A DNA stretch of 64,000 nt from Cyclobacterium sp. SYSU L10401 (GCF_010993705.1 NZ_WOFO01000001.1:62001-126000), one strand, 5' to 3'; counted from the first letter of the stretch, positions 17,786 to 26,113 are shown. The notes: generated by a model from the letters alone, not told the origin. A program made the numbers and translations.

Positions 17786-17788
17786 AGC

Positions 17789-17950
17789 TTATTTATCAAA
17801 GTTTTTTTGTTGGTTTTCTTTAAAAAAGATAAATGCAATGGCTAAAAAGCCAATTCCGGTTAACGCAGGTGGAATCATAAAATTTCCTATGCCCATTACT
17901 ATCAGTACGATAGCGAGAAGGACTAATACAATGGCGACTAGTTTTTTCAT
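17789..17950 (-). CDS. Small membrane protein (53 residues)
   Basis: An intact ATG-to-TAA frame of 53 codons: a basic start (MKKLVAIVLVLL), one long or two short hydrophobic segments (about residues 4-22 and 29-43) and a charged tail (KENQQKNFDK). It fits exactly between the flavodoxin-like gene (18 bases upstream) and the barrel gene (3 bases downstream) on the same strand, which strongly supports it as a real gene. No family recognised. Confidence 0.75.
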   Translation of the reverse strand: MKKLVAIVLVLLAIVLIVMGIGNFMIPPALTGIGFLAIAFIFFKENQQKNFDK

Positions 17951-17968
17951 GGTTTTGATTTTTTGGTT

Positions 17969-18727
17969 TTATCTGTATTCAGGGTTGGGGTGGTCTTTAC
18001 TTTTTCGATCATCCCAGGCGGTTCGTTGATTTCCGTATGCAGGGATGCCATTTGTTTTTAATAGCTGCGCCTGGTGCATCAGGTTCCAGGTCATAAAGGT
18101 GGTATTGCGGTTGGTAAAGTCGTTTTCAGGTCCGCCGGATCCCTTATCCAGGTAAGAGGGCCCGGGCCCGGCCTCGCCGATCCATCCGGCATCTGCTTGT
18201 GGAGGAATGGAATAACCCAGGTGTTGCAGGGCATATAAGACACTCATGGCGCAATGCTTCACGCCGTCCTCGTTACCGGTCACCAGGCAGCCTCCAACTT
18301 TCCCGTAATAGGCATATTGGCCCTCTTTGTTCAATTCCCCGGAAAACCCATATAGGCGTTCGATTGCTAAAGAGGCCACGGAGGATTTTTCTCCCAGCCA
18401 AATGGGCGTTCCCAATACCAGGATATCGGCTTCCATGATTTTTTTCTGAATGGGAGGCCAATCATCCACCTCCCAGCCCTTGGTGGTCATGTCGGGATAG
18501 ACCCCAAAAGCAATCCGGTGATCCACCGGCCGGATTATTTCTGTCCGAATCCCATTGGCTTCCATGATGGCCTGACTCATTCGAATCAAGCCTTCGGTAT
18601 GGGATTGCTCCGGAGATTTTTTTAAGGTGCAGTTGAGAAAAATGGCACTTAACCCCGAAAAATCATAGGGGCTGTCCTGATTAAGTTGTTGTTGAAAGGT
18701 ATTCAGTTTCATGTTTGATTGATTCAA
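17969..18727 (-). CDS. Flavodoxin-like NAD(P)H-dependent oxidoreductase
   Basis: A 252-residue flavodoxin-fold protein; the start could also be the ATG at residue 6 (MKLNTFQQQ). A strand ending in SAIFLNCTLKKSPEQSHTEGL forms the flavin-phosphate loop, and ADILVLGTPIWLGEKSSV is the second FMN-binding loop typical of NADPH-dependent FMN reductases. The C-terminal 50 residues are an extension. It is the first gene of a minus-strand run ending with the ATP-grasp enzyme. Probable quinone or electron-carrier reductase; substrate not shown. Confidence 0.85.
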   Translation of the reverse strand: MNQSNMKLNTFQQQLNQDSPYDFSGLSAIFLNCTLKKSPEQSHTEGLIRMSQAIMEANGIRTEIIRPVDHRIAFGVYPDMTTKGWEVDDWPPIQKKIMEADILVLGTPIWLGEKSSVASLAIERLYGFSGELNKEGQYAYYGKVGGCLVTGNEDGVKHCAMSVLYALQHLGYSIPPQADAGWIGEAGPGPSYLDKGSGGPENDFTNRNTTFMTWNLMHQAQLLKTNGIPAYGNQRTAWDDRKSKDHPNPEYR

Positions 18728-18749
18728 GGCATCATCCTGAAACTGAGAA

Positions 18750-18786
18750 AAAATTTAAAAGGGTGACCGTCAAAAAGGCAACGGTC
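18750..18786 (-). terminator. Possible terminator downstream of the sigma/anti-sigma pair
   Basis: On the minus strand GACCGT and ACGGTC form a 6-bp stem with a 10-nt loop, followed by a T-rich stretch. It lies 93 bases after the anti-sigma stop codon and just before the flavodoxin gene. Weak stem. Confidence 0.4.
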
Positions 18787-18878
18787 TGTTCACTAAATTT
18801 CCATCAGCCAGGATAATCGTTCGTTATCTTATTTGCTGATAGAGTAGTCGGAAAGGGAGGGATTTCCTGACAAAAAAA

Positions 18879-19151
18879 TTAATCTTCTTTTATTTTTTCA
18901 ATAATCCGTTCTTTCGTTTTAGGAGGCAGTAGGTCTCCGGTAGCTCCTTCCGTGTTGATCCATTTGGAAAGGGCCTTTTCAATGGTTTTGCTTTGTTGCT
19001 GGTACAGGTTGCAGACCACACACATTTTTACATGCACGTAGAGCCTGCACTTTTCTTTAAAGGTAAGCGGAAAGACCGCTTTTTTCTCAATAAGACAAGT
19101 CGCTTCTTTACAGGAAAGAAGCATGATGTTCATGATTTTTTCTAAATTCAT
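18879..19151 (-). CDS. Putative small anti-sigma factor (cysteine-rich)
   Basis: A 90-residue soluble protein. I take the ATG at 19151 (MNLEKIMNIM), 10 bases after the sigma-factor stop; the earlier ATG at 19175 would overlap the sigma gene. It has a SCKEATCLIEKK motif and a HVKMCVVCNLYQQQ motif. The His/Cys spacing is that of zinc-binding anti-sigma domains in Bacteroidota, which lack a membrane segment. It probably binds the ECF sigma factor encoded directly upstream. No sequence-level proof of zinc binding. Confidence 0.65.
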   Translation of the reverse strand: MNLEKIMNIMLLSCKEATCLIEKKAVFPLTFKEKCRLYVHVKMCVVCNLYQQQSKTIEKALSKWINTEGATGDLLPPKTKERIIEKIKED

Positions 19152-19161
19152 ACCAGATGGG

Positions 19162-19779
19162 TCAATTAGCGCCAAACCAATTTATTTCCAGGCATTTCTT
19201 CAGCAGAAGTTTGGCCCTGTGTAACACCTGCCAATAATTAGTCTTGCTGATCTCCAGTTCCTGACAAATTTCAAGCGTCTCTTTATCAAAAATATATTTG
19301 GATATGACCGCCAGGCGCCACCTTGGGGGGAGGTCCTCTATGCAGACGTTCATCACATCGTTAAAGGCAGGGTCATCCAATAAGTGCGTATCGTTCGACC
19401 AGGCCTCTTCCAGCCCATTGGCTTTCCAGTTTCCATTGGCATTAAAAAGTGTTTCGGTAAATTGAAATGCCTGATCATCCAAATGCACGGTTTTTTTGGC
19501 AGACTTCCGGTAGTGGTCGATGATTTTATTGTTTAAAATCTTCAGCAGCCAGGTTTTCGGACTGCTCTTTTCTTTAAATCCTTCAAAGTTTTTAACAGCG
19601 GCCAAAAAAACTTCCTGAACCAGGTCTTCCGCCACCTCACGGTTGCCTGTTTTATGATAGGCCCAACTGAATAGATAGTCACCATGGGAGTTAACCCATT
19701 CACTGACTACCACGTGTTTGGATGTTTGTTGGGACTTTTTTTCCATAAATGAGGGACGCGTATCGGTATTCGCTATCAA
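19162..19779 (-). CDS. ECF-type RNA polymerase sigma factor (sigma-70 family)
   Basis: A 205-residue sigma factor (194 if the ATG at 19746, MEKKSQQ, is used). Region 2 is around AEDLVQEVFLAAVKNFEGF and SPKTWLLKILNNKIIDHYRK. Region 4, a helix-turn-helix, is around LEICQELEISKTNYWQVLHRAK. It is paired with a Cys-rich small protein that is likely its anti-sigma factor. The spacer between the two regions is longer than usual (about 60 residues). The regulon is unknown. Confidence 0.9.
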   Translation of the reverse strand: MIANTDTRPSFMEKKSQQTSKHVVVSEWVNSHGDYLFSWAYHKTGNREVAEDLVQEVFLAAVKNFEGFKEKSSPKTWLLKILNNKIIDHYRKSAKKTVHLDDQAFQFTETLFNANGNWKANGLEEAWSNDTHLLDDPAFNDVMNVCIEDLPPRWRLAVISKYIFDKETLEICQELEISKTNYWQVLHRAKLLLKKCLEINWFGAN

Positions 19780-20012
19780 TTACCCAAGTAAATATAAAAA
19801 CTCCCTCTAATCAACTTTTTTTACCTTTTAATTCTTTTATCAACCGCATAAAATAGACTTATGCAAAAGCCATCTCCGTAGTAAATTCGGTATTTCGGAA
19901 CAGGACATTGAGGTAATCGATTTAAAAGTAAAACTGATTTAAAAAAGCTGGTTTATCTGAGGGTTTCACAGTATTTTCTTATTTTAGAAAAACAAACCTA
20001 ATAACGAATTTG

Positions 20013-20774
20013 ATGGATACCAAAAAAAGATATACCGATCAGGTGGCTGTGATCACCGGCGCAGCCGATGGAATAGGTAAGACAATTGCAGCGCGCATGG
20101 CAGAAGAAGGAGCCAGCCTTGCGCTATGGGACATTAAGGAATCCCGGTTGAAAGCCCTGGAAAGCGAATGGCGGGCAAAAGGGATTCCGGTAAAAGCCAC
20201 CACAGTAGACATTACCGAAGAAGCTTCGGTAGAAAACGCCTTTAAAGAAACAGTAGAACACTTTGGTCGCCTGGATATTTTGGTCAATTCCGCAGGTATT
20301 GTTGGTCCTACCCAGACCAAAATAACCGATTATCCTACAGCAGCTTTTGATGAAATCTATCGTGTCAATCTGAAGGGGTCATTTTTAACCAGCAAGTATG
20401 CCCTGACCTGGATGGAAAAAAGTGGTAAAGGCCGGATATTATTGATTGCATCCATTGCCGGAAAAGAAGGAAATCCGAATATGGTCGGATATTCGGCTAC
20501 CAAGGCAGGCGTGATTGGTCTGGTTAAGGCCTTGGGGAAGGAGTATGCTACGACGGGCATCACGGTGAATGGTTTGGCACCAGCAGTGATCAGGACCCCC
20601 ATGAATGCCGACACTGCTCCGGAGCAATTGGAATATATGGCCTCCAAAATCCCCATGCACCGCCTGGGTACGGTGGAAGAAGCTGCCGCCATTGCTTGCT
20701 GGATATGTTCGGATGAAGCAAGTTTCACCACAGGTTTCATCTTTGACTTATCCGGGGGAAGAGCTACCTATTGA
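20013..20774 (+). CDS. SDR family NAD(P)-dependent oxidoreductase
   Basis: A 253-residue classical short-chain dehydrogenase. The start is the ATG at 20013; a TTG one codon earlier is less likely. TGAADGIG (residues 15-22) binds the cofactor, NSAG is at 92-95, and the catalytic set is Ser147, Tyr160 and Lys164 (YSATK). Asp at the end of strand 2 (LALWD, residue 40) favours NAD over NADP. The C-terminus (FDLSGGRATY) is of the 3-oxoacyl-ACP-reductase-like group. Its last 11 bases overlap the 3' end of the convergent hydrolase gene. The substrate is probably a sugar or polyol (inference). Confidence 0.92.
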   Translation: MDTKKRYTDQVAVITGAADGIGKTIAARMAEEGASLALWDIKESRLKALESEWRAKGIPVKATTVDITEEASVENAFKETVEHFGRLDILVNSAGIVGPTQTKITDYPTAAFDEIYRVNLKGSFLTSKYALTWMEKSGKGRILLIASIAGKEGNPNMVGYSATKAGVIGLVKALGKEYATTGITVNGLAPAVIRTPMNADTAPEQLEYMASKIPMHRLGTVEEAAAIACWICSDEASFTTGFIFDLSGGRATY

Positions 20775-21540
20775 CAGCAAGGGACCGCATGAATTTATTG
20801 ATTATGCTTTGGGATTCGGCCTGCTTTTCAAACATGCCCATATGCCCGCAATCCGGCAACTGGTGAAAGGCTGTAACTACCTGCTGGTGTTTCAGGCTGG
20901 CTTCCAGCGGTACGGCAGGGTCCTGCTCACCACAGATCATCAGTTTAGGTTCCTTGAAATCCTTTAGGGTATTCATATGGTCCCCCCGGTTTTTCATGGC
21001 CATGGTATAGCCGATCAGGCTTTCCTTGCTGTTTTGGCTACCCCGGCGGATCAACTCGTTAATCTCTGCCTGACAGGATTCTCGGTTTTTCGCTGCAAAC
21101 AAGGGGGCCACAAAGGATTGGATAAAGGTGGGTGCTCCGTGTTTTGCGATGAATTCAGCGGTCTTGTCTCTGTTTACTCTTTTTTCCGGACTATCTGCAA
21201 AGGCTGTAGAATGGAACAAACCAAGGGCTCTTGGTTTTGCAGCTGTATTTGCTGCCATCTCCAGGGCTATATAGCCGCCCAGCGAATGACCGATCAGGCA
21301 GGCATTTTCTATCTTATGTATGCGAAGCCAATCTGCCAAAACAAGTGCCACATCTTGTAGCGTAAATCCCTGTTTGAGGGCCGGACTTTCTCCAAAACCA
21401 GGTAAATCGGGACACCAGATTTCACAGTCATGGCTAAGTTCAGGAGCAAATTCCTGCCACACTTCCTTGGTTTCACCAAAACCCGGCAACAAAACCAGCG
21501 GCTTTCCTTTACCTGTTTTCCAAAACGCTATATCAGGCAT
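20764..21540 (-). CDS. Alpha/beta hydrolase
   Basis: A 258-residue hydrolase without a signal peptide. The oxyanion region is LLPGFGETKEVW, the nucleophile elbow is GHSLGG (Ser86), the acid is the Asp in GEQDPAVPLE, and the base is the His in CGHMGMFE. It starts inside the last codons of the GH5 gene (8-base overlap), so the two are co-translated. It ends overlapping the SDR gene by 11 bases. Esterase or lactonase activity is likely; substrate not evident. Confidence 0.9.
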   Translation of the reverse strand: MPDIAFWKTGKGKPLVLLPGFGETKEVWQEFAPELSHDCEIWCPDLPGFGESPALKQGFTLQDVALVLADWLRIHKIENACLIGHSLGGYIALEMAANTAAKPRALGLFHSTAFADSPEKRVNRDKTAEFIAKHGAPTFIQSFVAPLFAAKNRESCQAEINELIRRGSQNSKESLIGYTMAMKNRGDHMNTLKDFKEPKLMICGEQDPAVPLEASLKHQQVVTAFHQLPDCGHMGMFEKQAESQSIINKFMRSLAVNR

Positions 21541-22681
21541 ATTTCATCAGTAGGTTCAATAATTTACGGTCCAGTTTTTCACCGTACCAGTCTTCGTATT
21601 CCACATCCTCCCTGCCGGAGTTCAATATGCCAAAAGTACCCGAAAACTCCCAGAGACCAAATCCTATACCATGGGCATGCTGAATATCCAGGATGTCTTC
21701 AAACCAGGACAAAAATACATGGTGTGGCGTTTTGTTATAGCAGCCCAATTCGCCACAATGTACGCCTACACCTTGCTCCAATAAAGAGATCCAGGGGGCG
21801 TAATGTTTTTCCAAATCCTCCCGACTGTAGTATTTTTCGTTGTGCATGCCGGGCCAAACAGGATCTTTCAGGCTATCCGGATCCTTGAATACCCAGGAGG
21901 CCTTGTGATGGGAAATGTGCATGGGAAAATATCCGCGGCAACTCTGGTGCAGGTCAAGGTCCGCCAATTCGGGCACCGCCATTCCCCCACCCCCATTTCC
22001 GTCGGCAATGACGAGTCGTCTTTTTTTGACGGATTTGATGGTATCCAGGGCTGCCTGAGCCACTTTCCGGTATTCTTCTACGGGAACCGGCCCTCCCGGA
22101 GAGTGTTGGTCGTTTGGATTTTCCCGCTTAAAGGGCTCATTGACCAGATCGAAACTCAATTTTTTGGAGGAAATATTTTTATACCTCCTGGACCACATTT
22201 CCCAGTGTGCGCAAAAGGCATCTAATGCTTGCTGATCTTCCCAGAGGTTGTAGGGCTCCTGAAAGCCGGCATTGATGCAGAATCCGGGTGCGCGGTGTAG
22301 GTTCAGGCTGACGTGTAACTTCTGCTCGTGGCACTTGTCGATCAGCGTATCAATTTCTTCCAGCCTGCTTTCGTCAAATTGCATCACCTCTTCGGGAGTG
22401 ATGGGCTTGCTGCGGTCAAAATCCAGGTAACTGGGGTAGGATATGGGAATTCGAACAAAGTCAAAACCCCAATCTGCCATCCATTTGAAATACTCGTCTT
22501 TACTTTTGCGTCCTTTATCCGGATCAGGGTTAAAAAAATCCAGCAAATTAAAGCCCCGCCAGCGCGGCAATTGGTTTTTGGCTGCTGCAAAGCTGCTTTG
22601 CTGAAGGGAGAGTCCTATCCCTGCGGTGAGGAGCGTGGACTTTTTGAGAAAATCTCTTCTGGAATTGGATGGGAGCGTCAT
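21533..22681 (-). CDS. Glycoside hydrolase family 5 enzyme with Tat signal
   Basis: A 382-residue exported enzyme. The N-terminus has a twin-arginine signal (SRRDFLKK, residues 7-14) and a hydrophobic stretch. The GH5 barrel has the acid/base Glu182 in LVNEPF and the probable nucleophile Glu311 in VHCGELGCYN. The motifs GFDFVRIPISYP and LNLHRAPGF also fit GH5. Substrate (beta-glucan, mannan or other) is not decidable. It overlaps the downstream hydrolase gene by 8 bases; together they may act on an esterified glycan, which is inference. Confidence 0.9.
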   Translation of the reverse strand: MTLPSNSRRDFLKKSTLLTAGIGLSLQQSSFAAAKNQLPRWRGFNLLDFFNPDPDKGRKSKDEYFKWMADWGFDFVRIPISYPSYLDFDRSKPITPEEVMQFDESRLEEIDTLIDKCHEQKLHVSLNLHRAPGFCINAGFQEPYNLWEDQQALDAFCAHWEMWSRRYKNISSKKLSFDLVNEPFKRENPNDQHSPGGPVPVEEYRKVAQAALDTIKSVKKRRLVIADGNGGGGMAVPELADLDLHQSCRGYFPMHISHHKASWVFKDPDSLKDPVWPGMHNEKYYSREDLEKHYAPWISLLEQGVGVHCGELGCYNKTPHHVFLSWFEDILDIQHAHGIGFGLWEFSGTFGILNSGREDVEYEDWYGEKLDRKLLNLLMKYA

Positions 22682-22772
22682 GGGCTTAACAGGTTATTTG
22701 GTTTGTGTTCGGCATTGAATTACCAGGAGCCAAAATAAAAAATAAATGCCAAAAAACCAGTTATCCGTTTTA

Positions 22773-22878
22773 GTAACCTGAGTTCAATTCTAGATAGGGT
22801 TTATAGAAATGTAAACCAAGAAAGAAAGTAAAAAACCCAGACTGCACAAAATCCCACCGCCGCGGCGGTGGGATTTTG
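22773..22878. repeat. Palindrome-carrying dispersed repeat, copy 1
   Basis: The unit reads TAACCTGAGTTCAATTCTAG, then an A-rich stretch ending CCAGACTGCAC, then a perfect 32-base palindrome (22847-22878, GC-rich centre CCGCCGCGGCGG) followed by TTTTTTG. An inverted, diverged copy occurs at 26964-27062. Order and spacing are conserved although the palindrome sequence differs. No coding potential. It may be a non-autonomous element end or an RNA hairpin. Confidence 0.75.
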
Positions 22879-22927
22879 TTTTTTGTAGAAACAACAGGTA
22901 CGTTCCTGGTTTTGAATTTATCCGCTC

Positions 22928-23182
22928 CGCGGAATTTGCAATTCCGTGGTTCAGATAAAGGGGATTTGCAATCCCCAAAACTGTCTCTGGGAGTTTGCAA
23001 CTACATCCCAGGTATCCGATGAGTTACACTATCGAGGCATTTGTAATGCCGGAAGCCATAGATCAATCGTATATAAAATCCCTCTTTAAAAAGCATACGA
23101 GAAGCCATTACAAATGGCTTTTTGCCAGTTCTTATCTGTTCATAACACCGAAAATAGCTCGGTGAAGTGGCATACTTCACCC
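22928..23182. repeat. Cluster of small palindromes; dispersed repeat copy 1 (core 22999-23182)
   Basis: Five short perfect hairpins follow one another: CGGAATT-TGC-AATTCCG (22930-22946), GGGGATT-TGC-AATCCCC (22960-22976), GGCATT-TGT-AATGCC (23036-23050), AAGCCATT-ACA-AATGGCTT (23102-23120) and GGTGAAGT-GGCAT-ACTTCACC (23161-23181). The part from 22999 to 23182 is shared with 25022-25202. The look is that of REP-type repeats linked to IS200-like transposases in other bacteria. No transposase is present here. Confidence 0.75.
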
Positions 23183-23273
23183 AGTAGCAACTCATTTATC
23201 TGTGCTAATCTGGGTAATCTGTGGTGCACCTTTTTTTGCAGGTATATGCTTTAGTTGTCTGCCTGAACAAACA

Positions 23274-23981
23274 TCAAAACCTGTAGTTTAAAAATATCCC
23301 TGTATAAGGCTGAAAGCGCAGGCCGTTTAGTTTTAGGGTATGGCCTTCGGAGGACTGAATTTGATTTTGACTCCCTTCTTCGTTAGGCCTTATGGCCATG
23401 TCTTCGGTATATTGTTGCTCTCCCATATACCCTGAAAGGCGAAATTCTGTACTTAGCAGCAAGCGCGAAGTTAGCCTAAAACGAAGGCCTGCCAAGGGGG
23501 AAAGGGAAAACCTGATTTCCCGGTCGTACTTGTTCGTATTTTCGAGATAATTGGTTTCAGGGTCCAGGTCCGGCTGCTCAAAAAAGGATCTGCTGTGCTC
23601 CCTGCTCCCTTCCAGCTCCAGGCCATAATATCCCTCCCATCTCCTTCCGAGGGGTTTGATCCATTCATAGCCCAGGGCCAGGCCTATAGTTGACCAACCG
23701 TCTATATTGGTAAAGTCCCCCTCTATTTTTTTATACCTGTTCAACATTCCGAAGACCCGCAAACGGATCCTGTTTTGTTCATGAATCTTTTTTCTTAGCA
23801 TCAATTCTATAGGGGTCCGATGGTGCTGATCCATCAACTGGTCGAAGGCAAAATAGGTATTGACGCCAAGATCGTACCGACTGGTGGAGTCTAATAAACT
23901 CCATGTTGAAGGTTCGTTTTGGGCCGACGCTGTAGCAAGGCTCATTATGAAAAATAGCCCTGAAAATATCCGCTGATACAT
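23274..23981 (-). CDS. Putative outer-membrane beta-barrel protein, paralogue 1
   Basis: A 235-residue protein with a signal peptide (ending ASAQ near residue 21) and a barrel-like body ending in FLNYRF. It is clearly paralogous to the next gene upstream: both have LG(V/I)N near residue 38, TPIE(L/F)(M/L)LR(K/R), ALG(Y/H)EW, GYY(G/F)G, and a C-terminal FQPY(T/S)GIF motif. No named family recognised. It lies between two copies of a palindromic repeat. Confidence 0.7.
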   Translation of the reverse strand: MYQRIFSGLFFIMSLATASAQNEPSTWSLLDSTSRYDLGVNTYFAFDQLMDQHHRTPIELMLRKKIHEQNRIRLRVFGMLNRYKKIEGDFTNIDGWSTIGLALGYEWIKPLGRRWEGYYGLELEGSREHSRSFFEQPDLDPETNYLENTNKYDREIRFSLSPLAGLRFRLTSRLLLSTEFRLSGYMGEQQYTEDMAIRPNEEGSQNQIQSSEGHTLKLNGLRFQPYTGIFLNYRF

Positions 23982-24052
23982 GTATCTTCTTTGGTTAGAT
24001 TAGTGAAAATAATGACGGGATTGTTCTAAAAATGTGATTTTTGTTCATTGTT

Positions 24053-24769
24053 TTAAAATTTAAGATTAATAAAAATTCCGGAATAGGGTTGAAAATCAAA
24101 AACCCAGGTCTTTGCATCATGTCCGCCAATGGAATGAGATTCTGATCCATCGGGATTAGCAGAGGATTTAATAAAAGTATCCGATCTGGACTTGGTATTC
24201 AAATAATTTAATTCCACCCGCATTTCATAGGACAGAATCAAGTAGGGTAAGGGGGAATAGAAAAAGCCAACAAAAGGAAGCAACCCTAGGGATTGTATAG
24301 TAGTAAAATCATATCTCCTTACTTCACTCAATCCATAAGTTGTAGAACCCCACATATAATTTCTTGACGTATTGTGGATATCCCAACCCTTCTCCAGATC
24401 TGCCCCAAAATAATAACCGAGTTTTTTGTTTATGGGATGGTGCCACTCATGTCCCAGGGCGATGGCAAAGCGGGATTGCTGGATCTTCCGGTTTTCTTCT
24501 CCTTCTATCTTATTCGTATTCTCCACCCAGCCCCTGGCCCTTAGCCTGAGGCTACGGTCACCCGGCAGTCCCCTGCGCAGCAAAAACTCAATGGGCGTGA
24601 ACGTCTCCGGATCCAATAATCCATCCATGGCAAACTGGCTGTTGATACCCAGGCTGTAGTCTTTTGCGGGAAGAAAAGCCTGGGCTGCCTCCCCTTTTTC
24701 GTTCTCTTGTGCTAAAGCTGTTCGAAAAAATCCTGTCAGCAATAGGCTTGTTATTAAAAGTTTAATCAT
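24053..24769 (-). CDS. Putative outer-membrane beta-barrel protein, paralogue 2
   Basis: A 238-residue protein with a signal peptide (residues 1-20, ending ALAQ) and a barrel-type body ending IFINLKF. It shares length, motif order and C-terminus with the neighbouring paralogue 71 bases downstream, so the pair arose by tandem duplication and then diverged widely. Function unknown. Confidence 0.7.
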   Translation of the reverse strand: MIKLLITSLLLTGFFRTALAQENEKGEAAQAFLPAKDYSLGINSQFAMDGLLDPETFTPIEFLLRRGLPGDRSLRLRARGWVENTNKIEGEENRKIQQSRFAIALGHEWHHPINKKLGYYFGADLEKGWDIHNTSRNYMWGSTTYGLSEVRRYDFTTIQSLGLLPFVGFFYSPLPYLILSYEMRVELNYLNTKSRSDTFIKSSANPDGSESHSIGGHDAKTWVFDFQPYSGIFINLKF

Positions 24770-25021
24770 GCTTTTTTTCCGAAATGTAGGTGTCGGAAAT
24801 GGGATTTCCTACAAGTTTAAGAAAATAATTATTAGTGTTTTTTATTGTAGTATAATAATAATATCTTTTTAGTTTTTTCCCGATTTTAATGCTGAAAACA
24901 GGAATGTTAAAACTCAAAAACAGCTATAAAATACCGAAAAAAATATTCCTTTTGGCCTGAATAATTCCGGGAGTTTTCGAGGCATTTTCAAGCTTTACTA
25001 ATTGATTCTCTCTCCGGGTGA
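24770..25021. other. Intergenic stretch without recognised genes
   Basis: AT-rich sequence upstream of the paralogue 2 gene, then filler up to the second repeat copy. I see no open frame, RNA gene or clear promoter match. Confidence 0.5.
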
Positions 25022-25202
25022 AACTACATCCCAGGTGTCTGAATGGGTACGCAAACGAGGCATTTGTAATTCCGGAAAACAAAGAACAAGCCTAAAAAAA
25101 TCGGTTTTTAAAATGCACAGGATTAGCCATTACAAATGACTTTTAGACGCGTCCAATCTGTTCACAAATCGGAAATAGCAGGGTGATTGGCATACTTCAC
25201 CC
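25022..25202. repeat. Dispersed repeat copy 2
   Basis: Aligns along its length with 22999-23182, starting AACTACATCCCAGGT and ending with the GGGTGA...TTCACCC hairpin. Its internal hairpins are partly decayed (for example GGCATTTGTAATTCC). The two copies flank the pair of paralogous barrel genes in the same orientation. A further small hairpin (GGGCT...AGCCC) sits downstream at 25254-25274. Confidence 0.75.
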
Positions 25203-25360
25203 TGTACTGTGCGATCATATGTTTCAACTTCGCCTTATGGCGTGAGCAGCGTCGGGCTTCGGCAAGCTCAGCCCAAAAGGCATTCCTTGATTCATTGGTT
25301 CGGTTGCTTTGATCCGATTGATTTTGAGAGAAATCTCATTATATTTATTTAAAAAAAAGC

Positions 25361-25585
25361 ATGAGCATAGCGGAATTAAAATTAAGGCTACATCAGACCA
25401 TTGATTCCATCAATGACCGAGCTAAACTTGAGGTCCTGTATGCATTATTAAAGGACACGGAGTCTCCGCATTCTCCGATGGATTTAAAAGAGTATGTAAA
25501 TTCCATTGACGAAGCCATCCTTCAAGTGAAGGCAGGAAAGTTCTCCACAGTAGATGACTTGGAGAACGAATCCAAGCGTTGGTAA
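25361..25585 (+). CDS. Putative antitoxin of a type II toxin-antitoxin pair
   Basis: A 74-residue, charged, helical protein (MSIAELKLRLHQTIDSINDR...) lying directly before, and overlapping by 7 bases, a RelE/ParE-like frame. Size, position and overlap are those of antitoxins such as those of the ParD/RelB groups. No DNA-binding motif can be named with certainty. The partner toxin is broken, so this may now be an orphan. Confidence 0.65.
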   Translation: MSIAELKLRLHQTIDSINDRAKLEVLYALLKDTESPHSPMDLKEYVNSIDEAILQVKAGKFSTVDDLENESKRW

Positions 25586-25758
25586 AAATACAGCAAGATA
25601 AACCCGTTATATGGTCTGATAAAGCCAAAATGGCTTTAAAGGATCATTATGATTGGATAAAATTAGACTCCAAAAGTGCTGCCGAAAGCGTAAGAAGAGA
25701 AATCATACAATCAACTAAATGCTTTTTCATGATTATTGGGGTTAAAAGGATTGGTTAG
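25579..25758 (+). pseudogene. Truncated RelE/ParE-family toxin
   Basis: Starting at TTG 25579, the frame encodes VIWSDKAKMALKDHYDWIK followed by SAAESVRREIIQSTK, the typical N-terminal half of ParE/RelE toxins. After STK the sequence turns into unrelated residues and stops at residue 59, while intact toxins have about 95-105. A one-base shift near 25724 would give STKMLFHDYWG and then a stop, so the 3' part is lost as well as frameshifted. Probably inactive. Confidence 0.7.
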
Positions 25759-25775
25759 ACAATTAAAACTACCAC

Positions 25776-26113
25776 TTATTGGGGTTGGAAAAGCATGGAT
25801 TTTTCGGAATCAAAGTAGAGTGTCAACCCTTTTGGTGATAGAGCGAACGAAAAAACATCGTTCAAGGAAGCTATATAATAGCCACCGTCAAATAGCTCAT
25901 TAAGCTCGGTAGTATTGGTAAATGTTAGAATTTCCAAGAGACCATCACTGCCCAAAAGATACCGACCATAGGCCGAGTTAGTAGATATCCGTCCACTTAT
26001 TTCACCATTGCCATTAAATTTTAGCAAATAGGTGCTTTCCCCATCAGGTTCTGGTAGTTTTAAATGCTCGGAAAATCCCCCTTTGGAAGCGGGAATTGTG
26101 TACGTTCGAATAG
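25776..26113 (-). pseudogene. 3' part of a lipoprotein-like gene (META/HslJ-like pattern)
   Basis: The minus strand has an open frame from about 26113 to the stop at 25776. The first ATG lies at 26027, but similar-looking protein sequence (RTYTIPASKGGF...) continues upstream until a TGA near 26120. No signal peptide or start fits. The body (LLKFNGNGEISGRIS, GRYLLGSDGLLEIL, LTLYF) recalls META/HslJ-like beta domains of Bacteroidota lipoproteins. Most likely a 5'-truncated gene; the family link is tentative. Confidence 0.45.

Noticed and set aside
22928-23182. Possible CRISPR array
   Set aside because: The repeats are different small palindromes of unequal length and spacing, not a constant repeat with spacers, and no cas genes are present.
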